Shown here piece after piece: positions 32,585 to 45,973 of a stretch of DNA of 64,000 nt. Numbering within the stretch: position 1 is the first letter of the stretch; every line of letters begins with the position of its first letter. The notes under the pieces are model-generated. The model saw nothing but the letters and a program-made list of their open reading frames with translations. It made no database searches and was not told the DNA's origin. The translations under genes and the position numbers were made by a program. The stretch is from Guyanagaster necrorhizus (taxonomy: Eukaryota > Basidiomycota > Agaricomycetes > Agaricales > Physalacriaceae), in the NCBI RefSeq assembly GCF_019112545.1, contig NW_025064904.1, positions 62,001-126,000 of the forward strand, in the 5' to 3' direction.

Positions 32585-33542
32585 ACTTTGAATTTATGCG
32601 CCATCACGAGCCAATGCCCGGATCCACGCTATCCCAAGTGGTGGCTTTGAGATTCACAATCCAAGATCCAATGTGATTTTGTACAGATTTGTAGTTACGA
32701 ATAAGGTGATCCATTCCTGCTCTTTCTGATAGTGTGTGTCCAATGCGTTCAGGGCTTCACGTTTACAGGTCGAACTCAAGGGATGGTGCGTCCTTCGGAT
32801 ACGCGCGAATTTCAAGGTGCGCCTCGTTGAACTCATCGATTCTGCCCATTGAGATCAGCATGCTCAGTTCGCTGTCGTGCTGGAACGTTTTTGACACCCC
32901 TAGATAAACTTGTGATATTAACTGCCGAGCTACCCTCAGGCGTGGACGTATCCCAATTAACACAGGGGATAAAACCAATATCTGATGTTGTAAGTCCCGA
33001 GTCGATAAAACACCGTAGGTGCCTTAAAACTGATGTTCTTAGTGGCTCCACGAGAAGAATCTGGGGGTAACCCACCACACGCTGAGGGTTGTAAAGGGTC
33101 AGGTACAGAAGGAGTCGAGGATCGAAGACGAAGAAGCGGAGCTGCTTATGGATTGCTCGGAAGAAGAGGAACTGGGTGAGTTGGATATTCACGACGACAA
33201 TATTGACGTGAGACGAGCGAGCTGGCTGTCAAAAGCGATGAGTAGATTTCGTTGAGTTATAGTTTTCGTTGACTAGGGATTCGCAGAATGAAGGCATGAT
33301 AATGACGCTTTACCGAGCTGGTTATAAGATACTGCCGAATAATTGACGGTGACTCTGTTGTCTTGGTTCAAGTGCTGTCTGTCTAGTAACATTGGAAACG
33401 ACGGTCAAGAGACACTCCGAGTAGGCCGATTTGGATCCGATTTGGATCCGATCAGTGCTCTTCATCTGGACGTCATTGCCACTAATGTTATTATTTGGCC
33501 GTTCAATATTCCCCTTCCTTTTCATCTTCTTTTCTGCCCACA
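32585..33542. other. Intergenic, no gene supported
   Basis: Upstream region of the cyclopropane synthase. It has a tandem 11-bp duplication (GATTTGGATCC twice, about 33428-33450) roughly 95 bp before that gene's ATG. Open frames on both strands have no recognisable domain. Confidence 0.5.
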
Positions 33543-35566
33543 ATGTCCAAGCAACTTCTTGATACCCCATCCAAGCACCGCTTTTCTCTCTCTGGTCTCG
33601 CCGACAAGAGTTGGAACTTTCTTTCTGAATCTGCTATTCGCTCTGCATGGGCACCACTTACTGGTCTTGCTCAAATGGTGTCAATGTCGTCCGTAGTTTT
33701 TTAATCTTATATTTGCTTGTAGTAACGTGCATCATATGCTAGGTTAATGCAGCGCGTTAACAAAGGGAGCTTCCGTGTGCTCACGTACACAGGCGTCCAT
33801 ACTTTCCCTTATGCTGGTCCCAAGAGCCCAGCGGAACGTACCGCAGAACTTCGTATTGTTAACGACGTCTTCTGGATTCGTCTTTGCACCATGGGAGACC
33901 TCGGATTTGCCGAAGCGTACATGTATGGTGACGTCGAGTGCGATGATTTGGTTTCTCTTTTCCATGTGCGCATACGCTTCTTATCGCTTCTGCTTAGCAT
34001 TACGTTTACGTCTGGTACTTTTCAAGATTTTCTTGGATAACAGGGACAATCTCTCCAACTTGGATTCCAAAGCCTCGTATTTATTCACCTTACCACAAAA
34101 GATCACCTCATATCGATTCCTCAACACCATTAGCAACTCTCGTTCCAATATATCTGCGCATTATGATATCTCGAACGACATGTTTGCTGGTATGCGTTGA
34201 TTATACTCTACGAGAACAAAAGTTGATCAATCATGTGTTTTTCAGGCTTCCTATCCCAGGACATGACATACTCATGTGCCATTTTCGAAGACCTTGATGG
34301 TGATCTGAAGAGCGGCATTGATTATCGGTATTTCAGTGGTGGGGAGGGCCTTCAGCGGCTCAGCTCTGAGGAGCAGGTGCCCCCGACGATCGATGACGAT
34401 CATTCTCTCACGCCCGAGAGCGACCCACTTTACCAGGCGCAGATGCGTAAACTTACACACATCATCAAAAAAGCCAAAATCATGCCGGGCCATAGGGTGC
34501 TCGAGATCGGAAGCGGCTGGTGCTCCATGGCGATTCTCATTACACAGACTATACCTGATACGACTGTTGATACCTTGACGCTGTCGGTAGAGCAACAGAC
34601 ACTTGCACGACAGCGAATCCAGGAAGCTGGTCTACAACATAGAATCTCGGTGCATCTGATGGATTATAGAAACTTGCCCGCGGAATGGGAAGCAGCTTTT
34701 GACAGATTCATCAGCGTTGAGATGATAGAGGCTGTGGGAAAGGAATTTTTAGCAACATATTGGGCGCAAGTCGATTGGGCACTGAAGAAGAAGGGGGCTG
34801 TTGGCGTTGTCCAGGTTATAACAATACCAGAAGCTCGTGAGTCCGTTGTTATGCCAGTTGAAGTTATGTTGATCTACATCCCTCAGGATTCGAACGTTAC
34901 ATGCGTGAAGTCGATTTTATACGCAAATGGGTAAGTCTTTACCAGGGTTAAACTTCCCCCGAGCTTACGGACTTTGTAGAGTATTTCCGTTCTTCATAAC
35001 ATTATGATATCAATTCTCATACTGTGTCTTGTATACAGTTTTCCCGGGCGGGTTTTTGCCGACCCTGGTCCTTCTCTTCGAAACCTTACAACAAGGTTCG
35101 AAGGGAGACCTCACTGTAGATTCGGTCAGCAATATCGGTCCTCACTACGCACGAACGTTACGCGAATGGCGGAGACGATTTTTAACGGCTTTTGAGAGCA
35201 GGATCGTTCCGGCCTTACAGAAACGGTATCCCGACATCATGACCGGTCCCAAAGGCAGGTCTCAGATTGAAGTCTTCAAGCGAAAGTGGATATGTGAGTA
35301 ACACGGCCTATGCAATGCAAAGAAGATGTGACATTTGGGTTTCTCCCGTCCCCAGATTATTAGTAAGTGTGCGTTACTCAGAGCCTTAATCCAGCAATCT
35401 CATTTCCGTAAGTTGTTATTGCGAAGTCGGCTTTACCACTCGTACATTAGGCGGTACGTTCTCGTACATGGATTGGTCGAGTCTTCTTCATCCCAATCCA
35501 ACAGATCATATAATCTCCTTTACGCGAGAAGGATGTCAGGAGTATGGGTGTTATACATACGAGTAG
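33543..35566 (+). CDS. Cyclopropane-fatty-acyl-phospholipid synthase-like methyltransferase
   Basis: SAM-dependent enzyme that adds a methylene across the double bond of phospholipid acyl chains. ATG 33543 (MSKQLLDTPSKHRFSLSG). The N-terminal part contains RLCTMGDLGFAEAYMYGDVE; the core starts NISAHYDISNDMF and FLSQDMTYSCAIFED, with the bicarbonate-site Cys. SAM motif I reads RVLEIGSGWCSMAI, and the conserved acidic site is FISVEMIEAVGKEFL. Later segments are VFPGGFLPTLVLLFETLQ and VSNIGPHYARTLREWR. The end needs a 7-nt exon (35356-35362) to give KWIYYYCYCEVGFTTRTLGD with the catalytic-site Tyr/Cys region; stop 35564-35566. About ten introns are present. Fungal CFA synthases of this type act on membranes, but the exact product is not certain. 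Confidence 0.88.
35356..35362 (+). other. Putative 7-nt microexon of the cyclopropane synthase
   Basis: Between introns 35294-35355 (GTGAGT...CCAG) and 35363-35412 (GTAAGT...TAAG) lies ATTATTA. Including it joins TGG ATA T to T TGT TAT TGC and yields the conserved KWIYYYCYCEVGF; leaving it out breaks the frame. Confidence 0.7.
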
Positions 35567-35659
35567 GGTAGGCGATGTATAGTGATGAAATTATGGAAAC
35601 CCTTGAGGCGCCGTCATAATTCCATAAACGTGACAAATAATGTACGAATCTGCCTCCAG

Positions 35660-38600
35660 TTATTGACTCGTAGAGGTGTTTAAACATTTGCCCATCTGCT
35701 CAAGTATCCTTCCGCTAAGAGTGTGAACCAAGTGCTGCGCCTGCATCAAGGCTTCTCTTTGCATGGGAATTTCACTGTTAAAGGCAGTGCACGCTCGTCG
35801 TAGAGCATGTAGCGCAGCAGGAGTGGTCTGATTGCGCCGAAGTAGCGGACCGCCTTCAGCTGGGGATGCCGGAAGAGGCTCGGTAAGATGTCGCCCACCT
35901 AAAGGACGGGGACTTTGGAATACACACGAAGAATCTGGAAGAGTGCTGTGAGTGCAGGGATGCAAGACACCGGGAATAACTGACTGGGTTTCAATGTCTT
36001 GGGACCAATGAAAGGAGAACCGATGTCCTCATGCCCAAGATCATCAGAAAATTCTACAAGCGCCGATACTTCAGAAAGAGCCTTAGGCAAGGCGATCAAT
36101 GAAACTGTACCTGCTTCGGCATGCTCTTTATAACCATCATTCACGATAAGTGCCTCCTGATCCTGACTCTCTGCCTCATCTAAATCCATAGAGAAAGAAC
36201 CTTGGGAGGACGGTCCAGGTGTCATCAGTTGGCTCTCACGACTTGTATATGCCGTGGACGCGGTGTATCGTGGGATGACAACATCCTCAAATACTCGCTT
36301 CCTCCTTGCACCTCGAGGCGAGGGTGGCAACGTTCCAACATCACCTAGAATCTTTTGCTTCTTTGGTTGATTGTCACGGTCTGAGTTGGAAGAAGTAAGA
36401 CGTTTCAAGGAGGCGGAAACCTTTCGAGACTTGGGAGATGGTGTGGGCGCTTCTGTTCTAACTGGGTGAGATTGAGGGGGGAAAAACGGGAGTCGGGCTG
36501 CTGGAAAAGATGATATATTTGATGGCTCGGAAGGTGTAGAATGGACAGTCATCGGGGTTCTGTTTGAAGCCCGAGTGCGCAGGGAACTATTCGGTGTTGT
36601 AGAGTGCTCACTTTGCGGGTCCGAGTCAGGTACAACGGAAGATGGCTGACGAACGGTTGTAAGGATGTGATGAGCATAATTGATGAATATTCTGGCACAT
36701 ACAGTAAACTGTGACTCAGGGAGACCATCCCCAACGATCTGGCTGTTCATGTCGTTTAGAACGGACAAACATCTCACAATAAGCGGGGGATAATGCCCAT
36801 AGAATTCTTCGACGTCCCGGTAGGTGGCGCGCCAGAACCTTATAAAGGCGGCCGGCCCGAGGCCCGAATGATCGTGACAGAAGCCACAAGCGAGAAATGC
36901 GGATAGTTTATCGAGAACAAAAATCGATAATTCGTGCTCATGCAACGTATCAAGTGGCCGGCAATACAGTTGACGCATCTGAATGGGTGCGGATGGTATA
37001 GCTTAGAGATCGAATGCAGCCAGAGCCCGGAAGGAACGTACAATTTCTTTGTGATCGGCGGAGGAGAGCACATTAGATTCATCTGCTATCCATAATTGGA
37101 GAGACTGCTGAAAGGATGTAACAAGGTTGACAATAGAAGACGAACACGGTATCATCTGGCCGAGGAAACGTAAGGTTTGAAGGCATAACGATAGAGCATC
37201 AGTGGGAGGGGGGTAAAGGGCTGTGAGACTTTCATCGGCGACTTGGAGAGCACGGTCAGATATATCGATAGTGCCTGCAGTAATGAAAAGTGTCAAGAAC
37301 TGCTTCGGATCGATATTCAACCTGTATTGACTGAGTTGTTGTAATTGCCGGGAAGTTGCGTGCTCAATTTCACCACTTACTTAGAATGCTTATCCTCGAG
37401 AATATCGGATACTAATTTGCTCGATGAAACAGTTGCTTTAGATATCGCCCTGGAAAGAAGTTCTCGCCATATTTCGAGATCGTTATTTGTCGTCGGCCAT
37501 TTCCTGTGAGTCGTATGAAATTAATGGCCTAAAAACAGCCGGGATAAGACTCACCCAAAAGACATCTTCAACAAGGTAACAAGAACCTGTTCCGAAAGGA
37601 GATCGACGTCCCTCGACTTGCGAGCCAGAACACGCCACAGCCGCATTGTAACATCCGGTTCGGAGCTCATGATGTCTCCCAGAATACCGAATTCGTTGCA
37701 ATGAGAAACATCTAGAGAAGCCGCCAAGCCCTCGCAAAGGCTTGACCATGCTGAGTGGAGATCGGGGGTCTCAACGGGACACTGTATCGTAAGGGTCGTC
37801 TTCAGTAGATCTTCCGCAAGCCCATGGAGCCAGCGATCTGCGAAGACATTCTTGGCTACTGACCACAACTGGGAAACGAATCTTAGTGACCGAGTAGGTG
37901 CCTCGACACTTCCATTAGGTTCTGACATCGAAAGAAAGCCGGTCATGATGCTGAATACCCGACCTGCGAAACCGGACGATGTCGTCAGGTGTACTCCACC
38001 CTGTGTTAACTGTGTTTGGACTAAAAGCAACGACTGCCAGGCCCCGATGAGATTCTTCTAGATACAGAAATTCCAGTCAGTCCTAGCCAAATAAAACAAC
38101 AAATTAGAAAGCCAATCAACCCACAAGCAGTACACTATCGGGGTCCCGCAAGACCGCAGTAGATGCGGTTATCCAGATATCGATCAAGGCGTCCCATTTC
38201 CGGATAATGTCCTCTTCCGAAAGTTGCCAGAGTAAATGAGGCGATTTCTTGTTTATCGCCTCGACAGCAGATGAAATGGTCCTTGATGTCGCGTTCAATA
38301 AGGTATCATCGAGCAGCTCTAGGGGCAGATAGGATTTGACGGCCGGAGTGTCTTTGCCTGGTGAAGATGGCGTTCCAATGGAGCCAAGAGCCTGGCTCAA
38401 GAGCAAAATACCATCGGCGCGCGTTGAGACATGATCACTGGACACCATCTTACCAAGGACCGATAGCGCTCGCGAAACGCCTTCGGCAGATCCGTCTTCA
38501 GCGCTAAGTACAGCGGCTATGATGACTTCTCCAATATGGCCTTTCAGCTCTTCTTGAACGACAAGAAAAGCACTCTCAATGGTTTCTTCGGCACGAGTAG

Positions 38601-40034
38601 TATTCGATTTTGTCCTCATTTCAAGCACAGACGAGAAGGCCCAGACAAGACACTTCCAAACAATAGGCTGAAGCCGTTTCAGCTGTTGCTGTGAGGCGGC
38701 TTCTGAAAGAGTCTTCACGAATAGAAAGATTGAAGGCCGATGTGTTAAAGCGCCATAGTCAGATAATACGATGAGCGAGGAAACAGCTACCAGCGACCAC
38801 CCGGGACTCTGTGTTTCTACCGCCCGCTCGGGACTGAGCGCTTCTCTGATGCCCCCAAACTCGGAATGCCGTGCTGATCGTGAAGAAAATTCAGCGATGA
38901 AGTCGCGGATCTTGGCTGCAACGGATTGAAATGCGTCCATGGCCGTTGAGCTATCCTCAAGCTTTGTCGCCGCGAGACGGCTGATAATGCGGGTAACGAG
39001 CAAACGGTATTCCAAAGTGGGGGATATTAGGAAGGGGAGAAGATCTGAGAAGAATTGGAGTAGCGAAGGCACGAATTCGGCCCTCTGGTCGGTGACGAGT
39101 TTGAGTACGATCTTGAAGGGTTGTATGAGCACGATTCAGTCATGAACACAAAGGGATTGTAACCTTCAGACTATTGGTACGATATTCGCTCTTCCCGAGA
39201 CCACTACCGAGTCCCTGCATAACAATTATTGCCATTGTGTGGGAGTATGCACTCAGCACATCGGTAGGCAAGCACTGATTGCCTAATATCCACAGTATAA
39301 AGTTGCGAATACGTTGAGGGTCTGGGGAAGGAATGTTTGGCGCCATAAGCACCGCTACTATGTCGCCTAAGAAGGATCGAAGCTCTTTATCTGTCGGCAG
39401 ATAAGACAATTTCACACACTTATAGGCATAAGTGCTTACCAGTAAATTGCTTGCATAGAGGCTTCATGGATACTATATCCGACAATAGTCTCAGGGCATT
39501 GTTAGTCAGGGAATATCGCGCTTCCAAGGCTGTCAGGGCTTGTTCGTTTGTTGGTGTCTTCGAGCCTGTAAGATCTTCCAGAGACGCTTCAATCATTATG
39601 AGCTTGATATCTCTTCGTATGGCTTTGGATAGCGATGCTGAAGCCTTGCGGAGAATGACGAGAGATACATGGTCTTGGTTTTCGTCGTTGATGGCATCTG
39701 CATCGGTGCGGATCCTATTAGCAAGCTCGGTATAAGCTTCATTTAGATCGGCAAGAGAAACTCCAGGTTGGGCGCTTAACGAATTGGCAAGCGTTGATAT
39801 TGATGAGTTGTAAGATTTCTTGTCTGAGAGCCTTGGATTAAAAAGGGGCGAGGAGGGCATAGGTATTGTTGCCCAACTAATATCGTCTTGGTCTTGTTCT
39901 ACGATCATGGATTGTGCAGTAGAATTAAATAGTCCCAGTGCGGGAGGTTGTTCGTGTGATTGTTTCAACAACGGTGGAAGATTATTGATGGGGATGTTCT
40001 CCTTGTCGAGAGACTTGGTAGAAGCAATACGCAT
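35660..40034 (-). CDS. RIF1-like protein, paralog B
   Basis: Second Rif1-domain protein, convergent with paralog A across about 4 kb. ATG 40034 begins MRIASTKSLDKENIPINNL, again with a KEN box (residues 11-13). Matching regions include SLADLNEAYTELANRIR, DKELRSFLGDIVAVLMAPNI, ILWILGNQCLPTDVLSAYSH, VPSLLQFFSDLLPFLISPTL and FFSDLLPFLISPTLEYRLL. Later comes SLQLWIADESNVLSSADHKE, matching SLWISDEFKAFKLSDYSGD of A. The tail is disordered with SP/TP sites and basic clusters (QPKKQKILGD, GARRKRVFED), and a final exon ending LSGRILEQMGKCLNTSTSQ. No SILK motif was seen in its N-terminal tail. About eight introns are present; exon borders in the middle are approximate. The role is inferred from the family. 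Confidence 0.78.
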
Positions 40035-40627
40035 GTCAATTCTGGGTTATGGTAACAGCGGTGAGGAAGGTGGTAGATGAAGGGGACGGAATATTATTGC
40101 ACTAAGATCTGGTCAGCAACAGCTTTATCGATATCGAACGAACGCTGACCTTTTTATGTGGCTCCCGGATGAAGAATGAACATATATAAGTGAGACCCAA
40201 ACGCGTCGTCAAATATGTGCAGAGAATAAACTATGAACAACGACAAAGACAATACCAAGACATTGGTGCCAATTGACTTGCTGGCAGTACGATGTCAGGA
40301 ACACACATAAAACGAAGAGCGTGATCATGTCACAGTCGCGCCTTTAATCACGTGCTAGTTTTCTATTCTTGGATGGTGCGTGACATGTCGTCTCACCCTC
40401 CTTTCTAAAATCTTTGACGATGAGCATCCATTGCGAACAACAGTTCATCGACTGTTCTCCCTTTTTTTTTACAAGCTTTGCACAATTTCTTGCTCTTTAC
40501 CAGTTAAATGACCCATGTTGAAGTGCTCAGGAAAGATTGATCAGACAAGGGATGTCCCTTTCTCCATTCCCACCTTGTTTTCTAACCATCACTAGAACCT
40601 TTCAACCTGGAACTCACGCTGGCCTTG
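40035..40627. other. Intergenic, no gene seen
   Basis: Divergent region upstream of RIF1 paralog B and the short secreted peptide. A T-rich tract lies near 40459-40471. Nothing else was supported. Confidence 0.55.
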
Positions 40628-40801
40628 ATGTTTCAATCTATCGTTTTCTTCATTGGTACTTTTTACGTTTTCGCTGTTCTCAGTCTTCCTATCGCCGCTG
40701 AAGCTGCTCGCCTCCCCGCTGTTTATCGTTCTGAACAACGCGGCGACCCCTGCGATATCCCGCCGAAACGTATTCAGTCCGAAAATTACGAATCCTACTG
40801 A
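40628..40801 (+). CDS. Candidate short secreted peptide with Kex2-like site
   Basis: A 57-residue frame. It opens with a clean signal peptide (MFQSIVFFIGTFYVFAVLSL followed by PIAAEA). The mature part is about 31 residues and polar, with one Cys (RGDPCDIPPKR) and a Lys-Arg pair that could be a Kex2 cleavage site, releasing IQSENYESY. There is no C-terminal CaaX box, so it is not a typical basidiomycete lipopeptide pheromone. No homolog is recognised. The stop is at 40799-40801. Short length and the lack of a second copy keep confidence low. Confidence 0.4.
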   Translation: MFQSIVFFIGTFYVFAVLSLPIAAEAARLPAVYRSEQRGDPCDIPPKRIQSENYESY

Positions 40802-41728
40802 TGATACGACGTGATTCAGTGGTTCTCGCATTACTGCTATGTGGTATGTCCCTTCTCGCACCGTCTACCCGAGTCATTAGGCTCATCCCTAGGCATCGTT
40901 TAGGGACACAAGTAATCCACTGCAAAATCTCACGAATCCGAAAGGAATGCTTATGTTGGGCTTCGTGAGAATGGCCAAGACAACAACAAGCACTTGAATA
41001 TGCGTACGCTGCTATGTTGCGTTCCGTGTTCTGCTTCGCTCAGAATTTTATCTTTACCTAATAGAACAAAGTTATCTGTACAGTAGGATCCTGTGGGTAA
41101 CGATGCACTTGTTTGACTCTTCAGCAGCAGCAGTGATCCCGATATTGGATCCGGCTGACCTGGTTGTCTTCATCGATGCACTGTTGACTGTTGATTGGAC
41201 TCTCTGCCTCCTTGTGACCACCTGTCCGCATTCATTGGAGACTGAGCGTATCAGATCGGTGTGGTACGACTCTAGGAAGCTTCTCTGTGCGGGACTATAA
41301 AGCATCTCTTAGTACTGGATGCTTCTAGCACGTTGTCGGTCTAGAATCACTCCGGGAACTACTCAAATTGCCTATTCGACAACAGCGGCTGCGGTGTTTA
41401 GTGCTGCTAAGAGTAATTTGCAGTCAACAGTCTCATTCAACTCTTCAATTCAGCAAGTGTTTCTTGGTAGAAGAAGTATGCCTATTGTCCAGAGCGCTGA
41501 CCTAGTCTGCCCTATGTACCCTGGTGATAATTCTGAATTTTTATCTCCTGACAGGCTTGCCTGCTCCACAAGGTTATCTTCTTTGATGCAACGCTGACGA
41601 GTCCAAAACGGCAAAAGGGCGTAATATTGAGAAAGGTGATTGAGTATAAATCTGGACCGCCCGATCTCTAACTTCACCTTGCTCTCTCACCTCCTACCAC
41701 CACCACCGCAGGCAATAATCACTCAGCC
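40802..41728. other. Intergenic; TATA box of the next gene
   Basis: No supported gene. A TATAAA at 41645-41650, about 79 nt before ATG 41729, is the likely TATA box of the following secreted-protein gene, and a pyrimidine-rich leader follows it. Confidence 0.55.
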
Positions 41729-42305
41729 ATGTTATCCTTCGTCGCTCTCTTTTCTGCCTTTTTCTTCGCCGTCGCCATCGCCTATCCAATGACCAAGCTC
41801 CAGGAGCTCATTGTCTGGAGCCCTACCATCACCTCGCCCACCTCGTCCACCAATTGGTGCGCTGGCACTCCACTTAATGTGACTTGGGGTACGCAGTTTC
41901 TCTTCTTGCGCGTATTTACAAGACACTAACATGCTACAGACATGATGGGTATGCCTGAAGACGGCAAAAACTCTACAGGTCTGCTGTTGTTGGGACATCA
42001 AACCCAGGACAGCGAGAATCTTGACATTCGTAAGCATCCATCTTCTTCTTGCGGACTTTCGATGACCTCGCCATGGGTGTTGCAGACCATCCCTTGGCTA
42101 ACGGCTTTCCTTTGAGTCGGGGTTGGGTTTTCTGTACGATGCCGAATGACACCGCACCCCGGTCAGACTATATAGTCGTTCGTAAGTGCATTTACCTTAG
42201 AGTATCTAGCTAACTCATTCCAACTATTTCCTGGCAGTCTTTGGCGATTCTGGGAATGCGTCACCCCGCTTCAACGTCTCTGGGCCTGATCCAGCTGCCC
42301 AATAA
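41729..42305 (+). CDS. Small secreted Kre9/Knh1-like domain protein
   Basis: ATG 41729 opens a signal peptide (MLSFVALFSAFFFAVAIA). The mature chain reads ELIVWSPTITSPTSSTNWCA, GTPLNVTWDMMGMPEDGKNS, TGLLLLGHQTQDSENLD, HPLANGFPLSRGWVFCTMPN and DYIVVLFGDSGNASPRFNVS. The pattern Ile-x-x-Pro, Trp-x-x-Gly and Val-x-Trp, then NxTG-x-LxLG, and finally YxVVLFGDSGN, is that of fungal Ser/Thr-rich cell-wall proteins related to Kre9/Knh1. Two Cys and several N-glycosylation sequons are present. Three introns (donors after VTWG, LDIH-region and YIVV-region) all follow GT-AG. There is no GPI signal, so it is probably a free secreted protein. The role in the wall is inferred. Confidence 0.85.
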
Positions 42306-42489
42306 ACGCATACATCTTACCTACGAAGCAGTCTTCTCACTAGTCACATGTTCGCTTTGTTGGACGACTTACCTCACGCGCTACAGCCAGTCTTTGCATT
42401 CGTACTTTCTTGCACAGTTTTCTTTCTTTTGTCTAATGTCATAGCAGGGTATATTATTTACAAGAGATATTATTTATCTGCTCATGGTT

Positions 42490-43382
<893 letters not shown>

Positions 43383-43742
43383 CGTGTACACTCACAAAGA
43401 CGGAGTTGTACTTGCGGTCCTGATGCGGGGAAACAGGGAAAAGTACACGATTTTTCGGAGTCCCAAATGGAGTTATGTTTCTGTAGGCCATTCTATGGAA
43501 ATACCGTAATGACAACTTGAACTGGCGCCTCTCGCGTCTGTACTTTCCAAAATGCATGTACATAATATGCTGTTCATTAAAACGACGTTCCAAGTGGTGA
43601 TGTACAAAGAAGAAATGATAAAAAAAAAGAGGTCCAGTCACAAAATACATACGGCAACAAGCTATGAAACGCGTCGAATGCCATAGGTCGACGTCTTAAC
43701 TTATCCGTCCTTCTTTCTAATGTTTGGGCAATTACAAGCTCT
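43383..43742. other. Intergenic, no gene seen
   Basis: Between the 5' end of the EBP-like gene and the stop of the RING ligase, both on the minus strand. A short poly-A run occurs at about 43620-43629. Nothing else supported. Confidence 0.5.
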
Positions 43743-45759
43743 TCACATTACAATATCCTCCGGGCCACGGACAGGAACAGGGGTAATAGCCACATCACTG
43801 TCAATTGTAACAGAAGAGCTCTGCGCCCAGCCTTCTGATTGCCCAGCTCCATGAGCAGAAGCAAGGGGAGCCCCCGGAGACACTTCTGTCGCCGACAGAG
43901 TACTAGATTCCCCCGAAGGCACAGGGAGGCCCGTTGTCGGTCCGGTCACGTCTGTTTGAGGGCTTCCGAAAATATGATTGACTGCGAACCAATATTATTA
44001 GACGCCTTAACAGCCAGGGGTAGCAACTTACATTCCTTAGCGTGATCTAGAAAAACACAAGGCACATTAACCCGAAAATCAGCGGTGAATGATGTCGTTA
44101 CTTACCAACGTCCGTCTGACGAAAGCACTGACTACCTTCGGGGCAGTCTTCCCTGCTGGAGATGTGGCCCTCTGCAATGCCCTTCTGTCTTTCTCGTACC
44201 CACCAGTCCTTCAGACCCCACAATAAAACCTCCGTCGCACAAGCTCTGCAGATTTTCTGGCGCGGAGCTGCCGGATCAGGATCTGTCCCTGCGACCACCG
44301 GGTGAACATCCCTGAAAAGTTCTAGCTTTAATAATGGCTGAAATCCATGCGGCTGTAATTGAATATGAGTGACGATCTGTCGATTCACATGTGTGAGATT
44401 AAATTCAAGATTGCAACAAAAACGAGGCCACAGACATCACGGTATATGTTCTTCGGCATTATTCTGCGAATGGCAAGGTAATCCAACATGATGTCAACTT
44501 CAATATGGTTGTCGTTGAAGCATTCATAAACTTCGGGTGATTGGACAAAGTCGGTAAGATCTGCCATTGAATGTAATTGTTGCACGGCCAAGGATGTTGC
44601 AATGCATCGTCCCGGTACTCCGATTCCACAAAAAGATACTTGACAAAAGTCGCATTTGGTGGTCGTAGGAGCTTGCAGTGCGAGTAGGTTCTCACTATAC
44701 AGGACCGGTTAGAGACGACAGCAATTCCACGGCACGAGACACCTACCAGTTCCCACAATTGGCGTGGCCCGGAGGCGTACCCTCATCCAAGTGCCATGCA
44801 TGCTCAGCGTCTGTATCAGGATCTGGAACTGGCTGAGGGCAAGTGTAGCCAAACATGTTTCCTGGTGTGCAATGTGGGCATGGACGTGCATAGTCGCTCT
44901 GGTTGAGGTTCGGTTCTGGAGACGCTTCGCGTGGAGGAGGAATCTAATAGAAATGATACAACCTAATCGACAAAATATATCTCGTAACTGAGACGGTACG
45001 CACACGCATGGATGTTCCGGTACTGTATATTTCATCTGCCTGTTGGCGCTCACGTTCTGAGCGCACTTTGCTCGGTGCAGCACGAAGTAGGACGTCTATA
45101 ACTGTCTGCAATGGTCGGGAGGGCGTTACGATACTAGAAACTCCGCGACATGCTGGGCAGTTGGTGCCGCCATTCTAGATACTCAGTCAGTTCGACACAT
45201 AAAGACAACAAAGGCAGAACGCAAAGAAAGGCCATCGAATAAGGGTAGTGCGAAGACATCCCATATCCCAGGAGCACTGATGAGACCCCTAACGAAAGGA
45301 AGAACAAAGAATGCTCATACTGAGGAACTGTACTCACCCGGATCCAGAGCATACAACAACTGTGAAAGCAGAAAAGTCAACATCCATTGATTCATCATCG
45401 ATGGTACAATAATATGCGCACCTTCCACAGAAGAAATGTTGGCAGGGAGATACGATGACCGGCCTGTACAAGAGTTCGGAACAGCAACCACACTGTAGCT
45501 CTTGTGCTAATTCATCAACAAAGGTAGCACCGTCAATGGTGACAGCTTGGCTGGATGTCGCATTAGACGAATGGACCACATCCGCCTCTACGTTCCGATT
45601 GTCTCCTTTGACTCGCTTCCGACTGGTATCGTCCGGTAGACCCTCGAATGATGACGACGCTCTTCTCTTCAGTCCTTGACTCGAAGGCGGCGGTCGTACA
45701 GATTCGTCTTCGACCTGCATAGTGTCGGTGGCAGCGCTTATCGCGTTGTCTTCAGACAT
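43743..45759 (-). CDS. CHFR-like RING-finger E3 ubiquitin ligase
   Basis: ATG 45759 gives MSEDNAISAATDTMQVEDE, then a basic NLS-like stretch (DDTSRKRVKGD). The RING finger is complete once an intron near 45365-45430 is removed: LQCGCCSELLYRPVIVSPCQ, HFFCGSCCMLWIR, NGGTNCPACR (C3HC4 spacing). A Cys-rich C-terminal region follows, with CPHCTPGNMFGYTCPQP, HANCGNC, CDFCQVSFCG and ICRACATEVLLWGLKDWWVR. RING plus this Cys-rich module resembles the checkpoint ligase CHFR, although no N-terminal FHA domain is present. The tail is Ser/Thr/Pro-rich and ends GPEDIVM. The function as an E3 ligase is likely; substrates are unknown. Confidence 0.75.
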
Positions 45760-45973
45760 AGGATTAACTGTCGTCACCGTAGTTCAACGTAAAAGGAGAG
45801 TCGTGAGTCGGTCACGCTAATTAACTCTTAATGCTACATAGCCAAATTGGGTAGTTGCAATCATTTCTTTCACCTACAAGCTTCGAAATTCTATATCATA
45901 TCGTCCCATCCCAACAGTAACGTGTACACGAAGAGATACATACAAATCGTCCGTAAATAAATACCTGACTGTC

